Shown here: piece after piece, positions 36,190-46,051 of the stretch | Layout of the letters: every line of letters begins with the position of its first letter | Numbering within the stretch: the stretch's first letter is position 1 | DNA from: UBA685 sp049890215 | GTDB taxonomy: Bacteria > Pseudomonadota > Alphaproteobacteria > Puniceispirillales > Puniceispirillaceae | Direction of reading: 5' to 3' | Length of the DNA: 64,000 nucleotides | Assembly: GCA_049890215.1 (NCBI GenBank) | Contig: JBMHBX010000041.1 | Location: 1 to 64,000, forward strand | Program-made: the position numbers and the translations under genes | Notes under the pieces: model-generated | The model's database searches: none | The model's input: only the letters and a program-made list of their open reading frames with translations | What the model was told of the DNA's origin: nothing

Positions 36190-38115
36190 TTAGTTTTTAC
36201 GCAAATCAGGCGGTGTGGCTTCTTCTGCAATAAGCGCCATAGCCTCACAAAGAGGTAAAATTGTCTGCTCTTGAGACCCAAGGCGGCGAATTGCCACTGT
36301 GCCTGCATCTGCCTCTCTGTCTCCGACTGCTAAAATTACAGGGATCTTTGCAGTGCTATGCTCTCTTATCTTATAGCCTATTTTCTCATTACGTGTATCA
36401 ATCTCAACGCGAAGACCTGCATCCTTTGCAGCTTCAACAACTGCATCAGCATAGGTATTTGCACTAGCTGTGATTGGCGCAACAACAATCTGGACAGGCG
36501 ACAACCATAACGGCATGCGTCCGGAATATTGTTCAATCAAAATCCCAATCCAGCGTTCCATTGACCCCAGAATCGCGCGGTGCAGCATCACCGGCCTGTG
36601 GCGGTTGCCATCTTCACCAACATATTCAGCATCAAGGCGCTCTGGCAGCACAAAATCCACCTGCAAGGTGCCACATTGCCAGTCTCGGCCAATCGCATCA
36701 GTCAATACAAATTCAAGTTTTGGGCCATAAAAAGCGCCCTCGCCGGGGTTCAGCTTTGTTTCCAGATCGGCCGCTTTGGTAGCATCTGTTAACGCGGCTT
36801 CTGCTTTGTCCCAAACACTATCTTCACCTGCGCGCACTTCCGGGCGATCAGAGAATTTTACGCGGACTTCATCAAAGCCAAAATCAGAATAGATATCCTG
36901 GAGCAAGCTACAGAATGCAACAGATTCTGAGGTGATCTGATCTTCTGTACAGAAAATATGGGCATCATCTTGTGTGAAGGCGCGCACACGCATAATGCCA
37001 TGCAATGCACCTGAAGGCTCATTGCGGTGACAACTGCCAAATTCTGCCATACGCATTGGCAAATCACGGTAAGATTTCACCCCCTGGCGATAAATCTGAA
37101 CATGACCAGGGCAATTCATTGGCTTTAACGCCAGTGTGCGATCATCTTCTGAATGAGCGGTGAACATATTCTCACCAAATTTATCCCAGTGACCAGAGGC
37201 TTCCCACAAACTGCGATCAATTAATTGTGGTGTTTTTACCTCTGCATAGCCTGCCGCATCAAGGCGCCTGCGCATATAGCTTTCAATTTCACGATATAAG
37301 ATCCAGCCACGCGGATGCCAGAAGACTGACCCGGTTGCTTCTTCTTGCATATGGAACAAATCAAGCGCGCGCCCCAATTTGCGGTGATCACGCTTTTCTG
37401 CCTCTTCTAGCATATGCAAATAGGCTGACAGATCTTTTTCGTTCAACCAGGCAGTTCCATAAATACGCTGAAGCATTGGGTTTTTTGAATCACCACGCCA
37501 ATAAGCACCTGCTACTTTCATAATCTTGAAGGCATGGCCAGCCTTGCCGGTTGAGGGCAAATGAGGACCACGACACAGGTCTATGAAATTGCCTTGCGTG
37601 TAATGGCTAACTGTCTCTGAGGCTGGAATCGATTCTACCAGTTCAACTTTGAAAGGCTCATTTTTGTCTTTATAAAAAGCGACTGCTTCATCTCTTGTCC
37701 AAGTGCCGCGCACAATCTCTTCATCACGGTCGACAATGTCATGCATGCGCGCTTCGATGGCTTCGAGATCTTCTGGTGTGAAGGAGGTCTCACGATAAAA
37801 ATCATAATAAAACCCATTTTCAATCGCAGGTCCGATTGTGACTTGAGTCTCCGGGAACAATTCTAAAACCGCCTCTGCCATGATATGAGCGCAATCATGA
37901 CGCACAAGCTCCAGGGCTTCTTCATCTCGGTTTGTGATAAGTCTGAGGTGCGCATCTTCAGCAATCGGACGCGTTAAATCCCAGGCAGCGTCATCTACAA
38001 ATGCCCCCATAGCAGCCTTAGCCAGCCCTGCCCCAATAGAAGCAGCGACATCATAAGGTGTAACAGCGCTATCAAATTGTTTGACTGACCCATCAGGCAG
38101 TGTAATTGCAGGCAT
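36190..38115 (-). CDS. thrS: Threonyl-tRNA synthetase
   Basis: 641 residues, full length: TGS domain (MPAITLPDGSVKQFD), editing domain with HDCAHIMAEA and the later C-H motif, class II catalytic core with FGSCHRNEPSGALHG, and C-terminal anticodon-binding domain. Heads the minus-strand run thrS-infC-rpmI-rplT-pheS-pheT; 113 bases separate it from infC. Confidence 0.98.
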   Translation of the reverse strand: MPAITLPDGSVKQFDSAVTPYDVAASIGAGLAKAAMGAFVDDAAWDLTRPIAEDAHLRLITNRDEEALELVRHDCAHIMAEAVLELFPETQVTIGPAIENGFYYDFYRETSFTPEDLEAIEARMHDIVDRDEEIVRGTWTRDEAVAFYKDKNEPFKVELVESIPASETVSHYTQGNFIDLCRGPHLPSTGKAGHAFKIMKVAGAYWRGDSKNPMLQRIYGTAWLNEKDLSAYLHMLEEAEKRDHRKLGRALDLFHMQEEATGSVFWHPRGWILYREIESYMRRRLDAAGYAEVKTPQLIDRSLWEASGHWDKFGENMFTAHSEDDRTLALKPMNCPGHVQIYRQGVKSYRDLPMRMAEFGSCHRNEPSGALHGIMRVRAFTQDDAHIFCTEDQITSESVAFCSLLQDIYSDFGFDEVRVKFSDRPEVRAGEDSVWDKAEAALTDATKAADLETKLNPGEGAFYGPKLEFVLTDAIGRDWQCGTLQVDFVLPERLDAEYVGEDGNRHRPVMLHRAILGSMERWIGILIEQYSGRMPLWLSPVQIVVAPITASANTYADAVVEAAKDAGLRVEIDTRNEKIGYKIREHSTAKIPVILAVGDREADAGTVAIRRLGSQEQTILPLCEAMALIAEEATPPDLRKN

Positions 38116-38201
38116 AATTTCGTCTTTCAGATCGCAGATAATATAGTGGCTAACCGTTCAGGCGTAACTTATAAAACTTCAGCCTATAAAACAAGAGACC
38201 A

Positions 38202-39392
38202 TCACTTTTTCACAAGAAGCTTGTCATAAATGGCGATCGTCTTCTCGCACATGAGTGAGGTTGTAAAGTTACTTTGGATATGCGCCCTTGCTTTTTTGGC
38301 AAAGGTTTTCCGTTTACGTGGCCCCAAAGACAGCGCTTTGGTAATTTGCTCTGCCAAACTGTTTGTATCATTTGGCACAGCCAGAAAACCAGTCTCATCA
38401 TGAGTGATAGATTCACATGCCCCGCCATGATCAAAGGCGACAACCGGCCGGCCCATTGCTTGCGCTTCAATCGCGACACGACCAAATGGTTCAGGTTCAA
38501 TTGATGGCATGACTATCACATCAGCCAGCATCATAGCGGCCGGGACATCATTTGTTTTGCCCACTAGCCTGACAATCGATTCAAGCTTGTATTTCAGAAC
38601 CACGGACTGAATTTGATCATAAAATTTGCCACTATCATCTGAGAGGCCAAGCAACACAAGGGTGAAATTCGTATCTGGCATCGATGAGACAGCGCGTAAT
38701 AAAATTTCATGCCCCTTCCATGCGGTCGGCCGTGCTGGCATCATCACAACAGGTCTGTCATCTGGTATCGCCAGACGCGTTGCTTCATTGATAATACGAC
38801 CTTGCGACACCGCTGCCGGATCGAAATAAGCCAAATCCACCCCGCGATGGATAACAGTTAATTTATTGGCGGTATCATATTTGGAGAAATGAGTTTCTAT
38901 TTGAGATTTGATAAAATCAGAAATAGCAATGATATGGTCACTTGATAGCATTTTGGCGTTATAAAAACGCTTCAAAATCTTGGTTGTGCCGAATTTTCCA
39001 TGGATAGTCGAAATGGTGGCAATGCCAAGTGACTTTGCCACTGGTAAGGCAATCCATGCAGGCGCCCGTGATCTGACATGAACAATATCCACCCCATATT
39101 CGATCAGAATTTTTTTGAGATCACGTCTTATCCTGCCCCAGCTAAGCGGATTTTTCTGATGTACTGCTAATTGTATATGAATGGCGCCTATGCGCTGTAA
39201 TTGCGGCACAAGATGACCACCATTACTGATGACAATAGCTTTACCACCTGCTGCGATGATCGCACGCGCGATCTCAATCGTGCCGCGTTCCACACCGCCA
39301 ACATGAAGCTCAGGTAAAATCTGGGCGATCACAGGTTGCCTTACCATATCTGCTTGCGATGATGTAAAAGGCGAAAAAGAAAATTTAGACAT
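38202..39392 (-). CDS. GT4 family glycosyltransferase
   Basis: About 397 residues from ATG 39392 (a TTG at 39416 is possible). GT-B fold: LPELHVGGVERGTIEIA near the N terminus, and the nucleotide-sugar site EPFGRVAIEAQAMGRPVVAFDHGGACESI near the C terminus with the EX7E motif. No signal peptide. Probably adds a sugar to lipopolysaccharide or another surface glycan; donor and acceptor are unknown. Upstream of the hydrolase at 39477, divergent. Confidence 0.85.
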   Translation of the reverse strand: MSKFSFSPFTSSQADMVRQPVIAQILPELHVGGVERGTIEIARAIIAAGGKAIVISNGGHLVPQLQRIGAIHIQLAVHQKNPLSWGRIRRDLKKILIEYGVDIVHVRSRAPAWIALPVAKSLGIATISTIHGKFGTTKILKRFYNAKMLSSDHIIAISDFIKSQIETHFSKYDTANKLTVIHRGVDLAYFDPAAVSQGRIINEATRLAIPDDRPVVMMPARPTAWKGHEILLRAVSSMPDTNFTLVLLGLSDDSGKFYDQIQSVVLKYKLESIVRLVGKTNDVPAAMMLADVIVMPSIEPEPFGRVAIEAQAMGRPVVAFDHGGACESITHDETGFLAVPNDTNSLAEQITKALSLGPRKRKTFAKKARAHIQSNFTTSLMCEKTIAIYDKLLVKK

Positions 39393-39476
39393 GGCTTGTG
39401 ATCTATTTTGTGGCAAGAAGAAAGACAGTTAGGGTGATTGTGATCAATGATAATACACAATAAAGGTTAACGAGCT

Positions 39477-40223
39477 ATGAAGACAGACTACCTAGATATA
39501 AACGATGAGATACGCCTTGCCTATCAAAAGCTTGACGGAAATGGGCCTACGGTTGTTTTTCTTGCAGGTCACGGATCTGATATGTTCGGCTCCAAAGCTG
39601 AGGCGCTTGCTTGTTATTGCGAAAAGACAGGTCAAGCTTTTGTACGTTTTGATTATCAAGGGCACGGGCTGAGCTCCGGCGATATGATGGACGGCACTAT
39701 TAGTGCTTGGACACAAGATGCGCTTGCTATTGTGGATATGCTTACCACAGGACCAATTTTGCTTGTTGGCTCATCTCTGGGTGGTTGGATCATGCTTGCC
39801 GTTGCAAAAGCACGCGCCTCTCGCGTGATGGGATGTATTGGTATCGCGGCAGCTCCTGATTTTACGGAGCGCCTTATCTGGCAATCTCTTCGTCCTGACC
39901 AGCAAGAAGAAATGGCGGCCACCGGTCAAATTGCCCTGCCAAATCCGTATGCAGATGAAGATGTAATTTATCCTTATCAGCTGATAACAGATGGTCGTCA
40001 GAATTTGTTATTAGATAAAGAATTGCCCATTATGTGCCCTGTCATTTTGCATCAAGGCATGGCAGATCACGAAGTGCCATGGCAGACAGCGTGCGATATC
40101 GCACAAGCGGTATCCTCACCAGATGTGACGATCCATCTGAGAAAAGATTCAGGTCATCGTTTTTCATCAGAGTCAGAAATCGCGCAAATCATAGACTCAG
40201 TCAAGATAATGCTAAACCAATGA
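39477..40223 (+). CDS. Alpha/beta hydrolase (ABHD10-like)
   Basis: 248 residues. Nucleophile elbow GSSLGG (Ser near residue 98), an Asp in GMADHEVPW, and His in DSGHRFS form the triad; FDYQGHGLSSG is the oxyanion-side block. It resembles small thioesterases/esterases of the ABHD10 type. Substrate unknown. Convergent with fzlA, seven bases apart. Confidence 0.75.
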   Translation: MKTDYLDINDEIRLAYQKLDGNGPTVVFLAGHGSDMFGSKAEALACYCEKTGQAFVRFDYQGHGLSSGDMMDGTISAWTQDALAIVDMLTTGPILLVGSSLGGWIMLAVAKARASRVMGCIGIAAAPDFTERLIWQSLRPDQQEEMAATGQIALPNPYADEDVIYPYQLITDGRQNLLLDKELPIMCPVILHQGMADHEVPWQTACDIAQAVSSPDVTIHLRKDSGHRFSSESEIAQIIDSVKIMLNQ

Positions 40224-40230
40224 AGACAGG

Positions 40231-40899
40231 CTAAAAATCAAGCTCAGCATAATCTTTGGCAGGCGGCATGCCGACAAGCCTGTCAGCCAGAAGAGGTCTG
40301 AAAGATGGCCGGGATTTCATTTTCATATACCATGATTTCAGGTCGGGATATTTTTGCCAATCAACATCACCAAAATAATCAAGCACTGATATGTGGGCCG
40401 CCGCACATAGATCGCTAAGTGTTAGTCTGTCGCCAGCAAGCCAGTCATGGCGCGCAAGCAACCATTCAAAATACCCAAAATGGATTTGCGCATTACCAAG
40501 AGCGGTCCGGATAATATCAGATGAGACTGCCTGGCCACGCAGAAACCGCTTCATTATACGTTCTGAAAATAAAGGGCCTGCCACTTCGCGCGTGAATTTT
40601 TCATCAAACCACGACAATAAACGCCTGATTTCTGCTTTTTCTTCTGGTGTGCCAGACAATAAAAAGGCTGTTTCCTGAACCTCTTCAATCCATTCACTTA
40701 TTACGCGCGCGCCGCAATACACACCTTTATTCGCATCATCAAGCACTGGCAATTCGCCGGCTGGATTTAGCTTTAATATGGTCTCATCACGTTCCCATGG
40801 CACAATGTTGCGCACATCAACATCAATCTTATATTCTGCCAAAATCAGGCGAATAAACCGGGAAGCAGCGGCATGAGAATAATGATATAATACAGGCAT
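40231..40899 (-). CDS. fzlA: FtsZ-binding protein FzlA (GST fold)
   Basis: 222 residues with the glutathione S-transferase fold: N-terminal thioredoxin-like part (NPAGELPVLDD) and an all-helical C-terminal part. The C terminus ...KSRPSFRPLLADR...YAELDF and the overall pattern match FzlA, an alphaproteobacterial protein that bundles FtsZ filaments and is essential for constriction in Caulobacter. A generic GST is the alternative; the long C-terminal match favours FzlA. Confidence 0.85.
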   Translation of the reverse strand: MPVLYHYSHAAASRFIRLILAEYKIDVDVRNIVPWERDETILKLNPAGELPVLDDANKGVYCGARVISEWIEEVQETAFLLSGTPEEKAEIRRLLSWFDEKFTREVAGPLFSERIMKRFLRGQAVSSDIIRTALGNAQIHFGYFEWLLARHDWLAGDRLTLSDLCAAAHISVLDYFGDVDWQKYPDLKSWYMKMKSRPSFRPLLADRLVGMPPAKDYAELDF

Positions 40900-40947
40900 T
40901 GACGCGATAGCCGCTATGGTTTGATTATGATTGTAAGCGCCATCACA

Positions 40948-41475
40948 TTACACAATCTGCGGCAGGATTGGCAAGATTGCCTGCGGTTTTTGTAATGATA
41001 CTTTATTATCATGCAGCCATTTTATCTGTAGGCGCTCAGGCTCTATGAAACCAGGCCATAAAAAGATAGCGCTATCTGCGGGCTCAAAGCCAAAGCGGGG
41101 ATAATAATCTGCTTCGCCTGAAATCAGCACAAAGTCATAACCAAGACTGGCAGCCTGCTCTAGTGAATGGGATACAAGAGCCTTGCCATAACCTGCGCCC
41201 TTATGAGTTGGATCAACAGCGAGCGGCCCAAGCAGGAGTTGGCGCCTGCCGGCCACTTGAATCGGCCAATATCTGATAGAACCAATAACAAGGCCATCAT
41301 ATTCACAAACAAAGCATAAAGCAGCCTCAGGAGAACAAAGGCGCAAATGGCGCACCGTTCTTAGCGCATGTGCGGCACCAAAAGCCGCCTCTATCAAAGC
41401 GTCAACAGCTTTTGCATCGCCGCTTGTTTCCGATCTGATAGAGGCGCCAGATGATATTTTATGATTAGCCGGCAT
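40948..41475 (-). CDS. GNAT family N-acetyltransferase (YhbS-like)
   Basis: 175 residues, one GNAT domain. The acetyl-CoA binding loop is in LLGPLAVDPTHKGAGYGKALVSHSL, followed by YYPRFGFEPA. YhbS-type acetyltransferase of unknown substrate. ATG 41475 lies 11 bases inside the end of gltB, so it is translationally coupled to gltB. Functional link to nitrogen assimilation is not evident. Confidence 0.85.
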   Translation of the reverse strand: MPANHKISSGASIRSETSGDAKAVDALIEAAFGAAHALRTVRHLRLCSPEAALCFVCEYDGLVIGSIRYWPIQVAGRRQLLLGPLAVDPTHKGAGYGKALVSHSLEQAASLGYDFVLISGEADYYPRFGFEPADSAIFLWPGFIEPERLQIKWLHDNKVSLQKPQAILPILPQIV

Positions 41476-44400
41476 GCCTCAACTCACTGGCATCTAGCGG
41501 ATGAGGTAACTTTGCCAAAATCTCCTTTGGCACCACATGCCAGAAATGACCAATTGCCTTATTCCACTGATTCAGGAGGCTTTTTGCCAATTCTGATTCT
41601 GTTTCACTGGCATGATGTTCAATCATCTGCTGAAGATAATCAGCCCAGTAATCTGTGTTAATGCGCGTTACATGCAAAGTTTCAAGATTGACATTATCCA
41701 TAAAGCTGTCTGCTTCATCATAGATAAAGCCCATGCCGCCTGTCATGCCGGCGCCAAAGTTTGAGCCAACCTCACCAAGGATAACAGCTACGCCGCCTGT
41801 CATATATTCACAGCCATTTGACCCGCAGCCCTCGACAATGGCAGTCGCACCTGAATTGCGCACGCAAAGACGCTCGCCTGCCTGACCTGCCGCCAGCAAA
41901 CTGCCGGAGGTCGCGCCGTAAAGAACTGTGTTTCCGATGATGGTATTCTGAGAGGCGACAAAACTGGCACCAACTGATGGTCTTACCGTAATGGTGCCGC
42001 CTGACAATCCCTTACCGACATAGTCATTTGCATCACCAATAACATCAAGGCGCAGACCCTGAACTGCAAATGCCCCCAAAGACTGGCCTGCCGGCCCTCT
42101 GAGGCGAACAGCTACCTGTCCTTCTGGCAGGCCCGTCATGCCAAACTGACGCACGATATAAGATGATAATCGTGTCCCAATCGCCCGTTGTGTGTTTTCG
42201 ATATTATAGGATAATTGCATCTTGCCGCCTGTTTTCAACGCGTTGGCAGCGTCTTTGACAATTTGCGCATCGAGCGTATCTAGCACTTCAACACGAGGGG
42301 CGTTGATATTGCCGCCACGCTGACCTGTGGTAATCGCCTGAACAAGGATAGGATTTAGATCCAAATCATCAAGAGCTGCATCACCGCGCGATACCTGAGA
42401 CAGCAGATCCGTGCGGCCAATGATTTCCTGTAATGACTGGAAACCAAGTGAGGCCAGAATTTCACGCACTTCTTCTGCGACATGAGTAAAGAGTTGTACG
42501 ACCTTATCAGGTGTGCCTTCGAATTTATGGCGCAGATCTTCACGCTGTGTACAAACGCCTACCGGGCACGTGTTTGAGTGGCATTGACGAACCATGATAC
42601 AGCCCATCGCCACAAGCGCTGATGTTCCAATCCCATATTCATCCGCGCCCAGCATGGCTGCTACTACGATATCGCGGCCAGTCTTCAGGCCACCATCTGT
42701 GCGCAACACGACTTTATCGCGCAGATCATTCATGCTTAACACCTGATGCACTTCGGACAGACCAATCTCCCATGGCATACCTGCGTGCTTGATAGATGAT
42801 TGCGGGCTCGCCCCAGTGCCGCCACCATGACCAGAAATCAAAATCGTATCTGCTTTTGCCTTGGCCACGCCTGCTGCAATGGTACCAATGCCGGTTGAGG
42901 CAACAAGTTTCACACAGACCCGTGCCTCAGGGTTGATTTGCTTCAAATCATAAATTAGCTGCGCTAAGTCTTCGATAGAATAAATATCATGATGAGGCGG
43001 TGGCGAAATCAGCGTAACACCTGGTGTTGAGTGACGCAGTTTTGCGATGATCTCATTGACCTTGATGCCAGGTAACTGGCCACCTTCTCCAGGCTTGGCG
43101 CCTTGAGCGACTTTGATTTCAAGCTCCTGACAATTATTCAGATATTCTGCGGTCACACCAAAGCGACCAGACGCAACCTGTTTAATGGCAGATGACGGAT
43201 TATCGCCATTTTCACGTAATGAGAAGCGTTCCGGATCTTCCCCACCTTCACCAGAGTCAGATTTTGCACCAATTCTGTTCATAGCAATGGAGAGCGTCTC
43301 ATGCGCCTCAGGACTAAGTGCGCCAAGAGAAATGCCCGGAGAGACAAGCCTTTTGCGAATATCAGTAATCGATTCAACTTCCTCAACGCGCACAGCCTCA
43401 GCGCCTGATTTGAAATCAAGCAAGTCACGCAAATTAACCGGACCCTGGCGTTCTACGATAGAGACATATTTCTTCCAGCTATCATATGAGCCTGTATTAC
43501 AAGCATGTTGCATAGCATGTATCATCTGGCCATCAAATGCATGGCGCTCGCCAGATTTGCGGTAACGCAACAAACCGCCAACAGGCAAAAAGCCTGCCTC
43601 ACCACCAAATGCTTTTTCATGCATAGAGCGCATGCGCGACTGGATCCCATTCAGACCAAGGCCAGATATACGAGATGACATTGGCGGGAAATATTTTGCA
43701 ACCAACGAACGCGATAATCCAAGCGCTTCAAAATTATACCCACCACGATAAGAGGCAATCACAGAGATCCCCATCTTAGACATGATTTTCAACAGCCCAT
43801 CTTCGATGGCTTTTTTGAAATTACCCATAGCCTGTGTGAAAGTTAGCCCCTCAAGCAGCCCCTTTTCCATACGCTCTGCCACTGTCCATTCTGCCAAATA
43901 AGCATTAATTGTGGTCGCCCCCACGCCGACCAGCACGGCAAAGTGATGAACATCAAGACATTCACCAGAGGATATGTTCAAAGAGGCAAAGGTCCGCAAT
44001 TGTTCACGCACCAAATGAGAATGAACCGCCCCTGTCGCCAGTATCATTGGGATAGGCATATGTTCATCATCAGCGTTAGCATCTGTTAGCATGATATGCT
44101 CACAACCACCACGCACGGCATTTTCAGCCTCTATCTGAATACGATCAAGCGCTTCACTTAACCCATTATCACCAGAATTGGCTTCATAGGTACAATCAAT
44201 CGTGGCTGCTTTTGCGCCTAAATGATCAACCAATGCAGCATATTCTGCATTGGTTAAAATAGGCGAATTCAAAAGCAAGTGATCACATTGTTCAGGCGCT
44301 TCATCAAGGATATTCCCTAAATTTCCAAGGCGTGTGCGCAAGGTCATCACATGGCGTTCACGCAAACTGTCAATCGGCGGATTCGTGACTTGCGAAAAGT

Positions 44401-46030
44401 TCTGACGGAAAAAGTGATGTAAGCCACGATAGCGGCTGGATAGCACTGCAAGAGGCGCATCATCTCCCATAGAGCCGACAGCCTCTTTGCCCCCTTCAGC
44501 CATAGGCTGGAGCAATAATTCCATATCTTCGAGTGTCCAGCCTGCCAATAATTGACGCCGGCGCAAAGTCTCAGCATCCGGCAATACCTGCTTTGAAGAG
44601 CTGGCTTTGGCCAATAGAGCATCCATCTTTTCAGACCTGCCAATCCATTCACCCCAAGGCGCACGCTTCATCAGGTCATTTTTGATTTCTGCATCATGCA
44701 AAAGGCGCCCCTCTGCCAGATTGACGCCAATCATCTCACCCGGACCAAGCCGGCCACGTTCTACGATTTCATTTTCAGGAACAACCACCATGCCTGTCTC
44801 AGAGCCTGCGATAAGAAGGCCTGATTTCGTTAAGGTATAACGCATGGGGCGAAGACCATTTCTGTCAGTACCACCAATCGCCCAATCACCTGCAAATGCC
44901 GCGATCGCTGCCGGGCCGTCCCATGGTTCCATCACTGCGTTGCAATAAGCATAGAGCTGTGAGAGGTCGGATTCACCATCGACATCAATCGCCTGAGGAA
45001 TAGTCATTGTTTTGACCATTGGCAGATCACGCCCGCCATGCAGCATTAATTCAAAAACAGAATCAAGAGCGGCTGAATCAGATGAGCCTTTTGCGATGAC
45101 AGGTTTTACTTCTTCGACCGCATCACCAAATAAAGGAGACTGCATTCTGTCTTCGTGACAGGCCATCCAGTTCATATTGCCACGAACTGTGTTAATCTCA
45201 CCATTATGCGCCAACACGCGAAATGGCTGTGCCAGTCGCCAGGTGGGAAATGTATTAGTCGAATAGCGCTGATGATACACCGCAAAATCTGAGATAAAAC
45301 GCTCATCAAGTAAATCAGGATAAAAAGCGGTAACCTGTTCTGCCAGAAACATACCTTTATAGATGATTGATCTGGTTGACAGTGAGCATACATAAAAATC
45401 TGTCACTTGTGCTTTTAGCACTGCTTTTTCAATCCGGCGGCGAATAATATAAAGCTGACGCTCTGCTTCTGTCTCTGTCATTTCAACAGGCATAGAGAAC
45501 ATGATTTGTTCAATTTCAGGGCGTGTTGCCATCGCCTTTTGGCCAAGAGCAGCAGTATCGGTTGGCACCTGGCGCCATCCATAAATTTGATAACCCATTG
45601 ACAGGATTTCCTGTTCAATGATGCAACGACATGTTTCTTGTTCGCTTATATCCTGACGTGGCAAGAACACCATACCAACGGCCAGCTTGCCGCCATTATC
45701 CTGATGACCTGTTCTGGCAATGTGCTCAATAAAGAAATCGCGCGGAATAGCAATATGAATGCCGGCACCATCACCAGTCATACCATCAGCATCCACCGCA
45801 CCTCTGTGCCAAATAGATTGCAAAGCTTCAATCGCAGCCGCGACAACCGCACGGGTCGGCTTGCCATCAACGGCTGCCACAAAACCCACACCGCAATTAT
45901 CATGTTCCATTTGCGGGTCATAAATACCCGCATCACCCAACAAAGCTTCATTTGCTTTACGGCGGCTAAGATAGCTATCCATGTCAGATTGTGATGGTGC
46001 CAGAAAATTTGTCTTACCTGACTTTGTCAT
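41465..46030 (-). CDS. gltB: Glutamate synthase large (alpha) subunit
   Basis: 1521 residues. Converts glutamine and 2-oxoglutarate to two glutamates with NADPH. A propeptide of about 45 residues precedes the catalytic N-terminal Cys46 of the amidotransferase domain (HDNCGVGF). FMN-binding TIM-barrel with GHGGGTGASP, the 3Fe-4S cysteines in CIMVRQCHSNTCPVGVC, and the C-terminal beta-helix domain are all present. AAGGAGA lies before ATG 46030. It lies 21 bases after gltD on the same strand. Confidence 0.98.
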   Translation of the reverse strand: MTKSGKTNFLAPSQSDMDSYLSRRKANEALLGDAGIYDPQMEHDNCGVGFVAAVDGKPTRAVVAAAIEALQSIWHRGAVDADGMTGDGAGIHIAIPRDFFIEHIARTGHQDNGGKLAVGMVFLPRQDISEQETCRCIIEQEILSMGYQIYGWRQVPTDTAALGQKAMATRPEIEQIMFSMPVEMTETEAERQLYIIRRRIEKAVLKAQVTDFYVCSLSTRSIIYKGMFLAEQVTAFYPDLLDERFISDFAVYHQRYSTNTFPTWRLAQPFRVLAHNGEINTVRGNMNWMACHEDRMQSPLFGDAVEEVKPVIAKGSSDSAALDSVFELMLHGGRDLPMVKTMTIPQAIDVDGESDLSQLYAYCNAVMEPWDGPAAIAAFAGDWAIGGTDRNGLRPMRYTLTKSGLLIAGSETGMVVVPENEIVERGRLGPGEMIGVNLAEGRLLHDAEIKNDLMKRAPWGEWIGRSEKMDALLAKASSSKQVLPDAETLRRRQLLAGWTLEDMELLLQPMAEGGKEAVGSMGDDAPLAVLSSRYRGLHHFFRQNFSQVTNPPIDSLRERHVMTLRTRLGNLGNILDEAPEQCDHLLLNSPILTNAEYAALVDHLGAKAATIDCTYEANSGDNGLSEALDRIQIEAENAVRGGCEHIMLTDANADDEHMPIPMILATGAVHSHLVREQLRTFASLNISSGECLDVHHFAVLVGVGATTINAYLAEWTVAERMEKGLLEGLTFTQAMGNFKKAIEDGLLKIMSKMGISVIASYRGGYNFEALGLSRSLVAKYFPPMSSRISGLGLNGIQSRMRSMHEKAFGGEAGFLPVGGLLRYRKSGERHAFDGQMIHAMQHACNTGSYDSWKKYVSIVERQGPVNLRDLLDFKSGAEAVRVEEVESITDIRKRLVSPGISLGALSPEAHETLSIAMNRIGAKSDSGEGGEDPERFSLRENGDNPSSAIKQVASGRFGVTAEYLNNCQELEIKVAQGAKPGEGGQLPGIKVNEIIAKLRHSTPGVTLISPPPHHDIYSIEDLAQLIYDLKQINPEARVCVKLVASTGIGTIAAGVAKAKADTILISGHGGGTGASPQSSIKHAGMPWEIGLSEVHQVLSMNDLRDKVVLRTDGGLKTGRDIVVAAMLGADEYGIGTSALVAMGCIMVRQCHSNTCPVGVCTQREDLRHKFEGTPDKVVQLFTHVAEEVREILASLGFQSLQEIIGRTDLLSQVSRGDAALDDLDLNPILVQAITTGQRGGNINAPRVEVLDTLDAQIVKDAANALKTGGKMQLSYNIENTQRAIGTRLSSYIVRQFGMTGLPEGQVAVRLRGPAGQSLGAFAVQGLRLDVIGDANDYVGKGLSGGTITVRPSVGASFVASQNTIIGNTVLYGATSGSLLAAGQAGERLCVRNSGATAIVEGCGSNGCEYMTGGVAVILGEVGSNFGAGMTGGMGFIYDEADSFMDNVNLETLHVTRINTDYWADYLQQMIEHHASETESELAKSLLNQWNKAIGHFWHVVPKEILAKLPHPLDASELRHAG

Positions 46031-46051
46031 TTGCTCTTCTCCTTCACACCG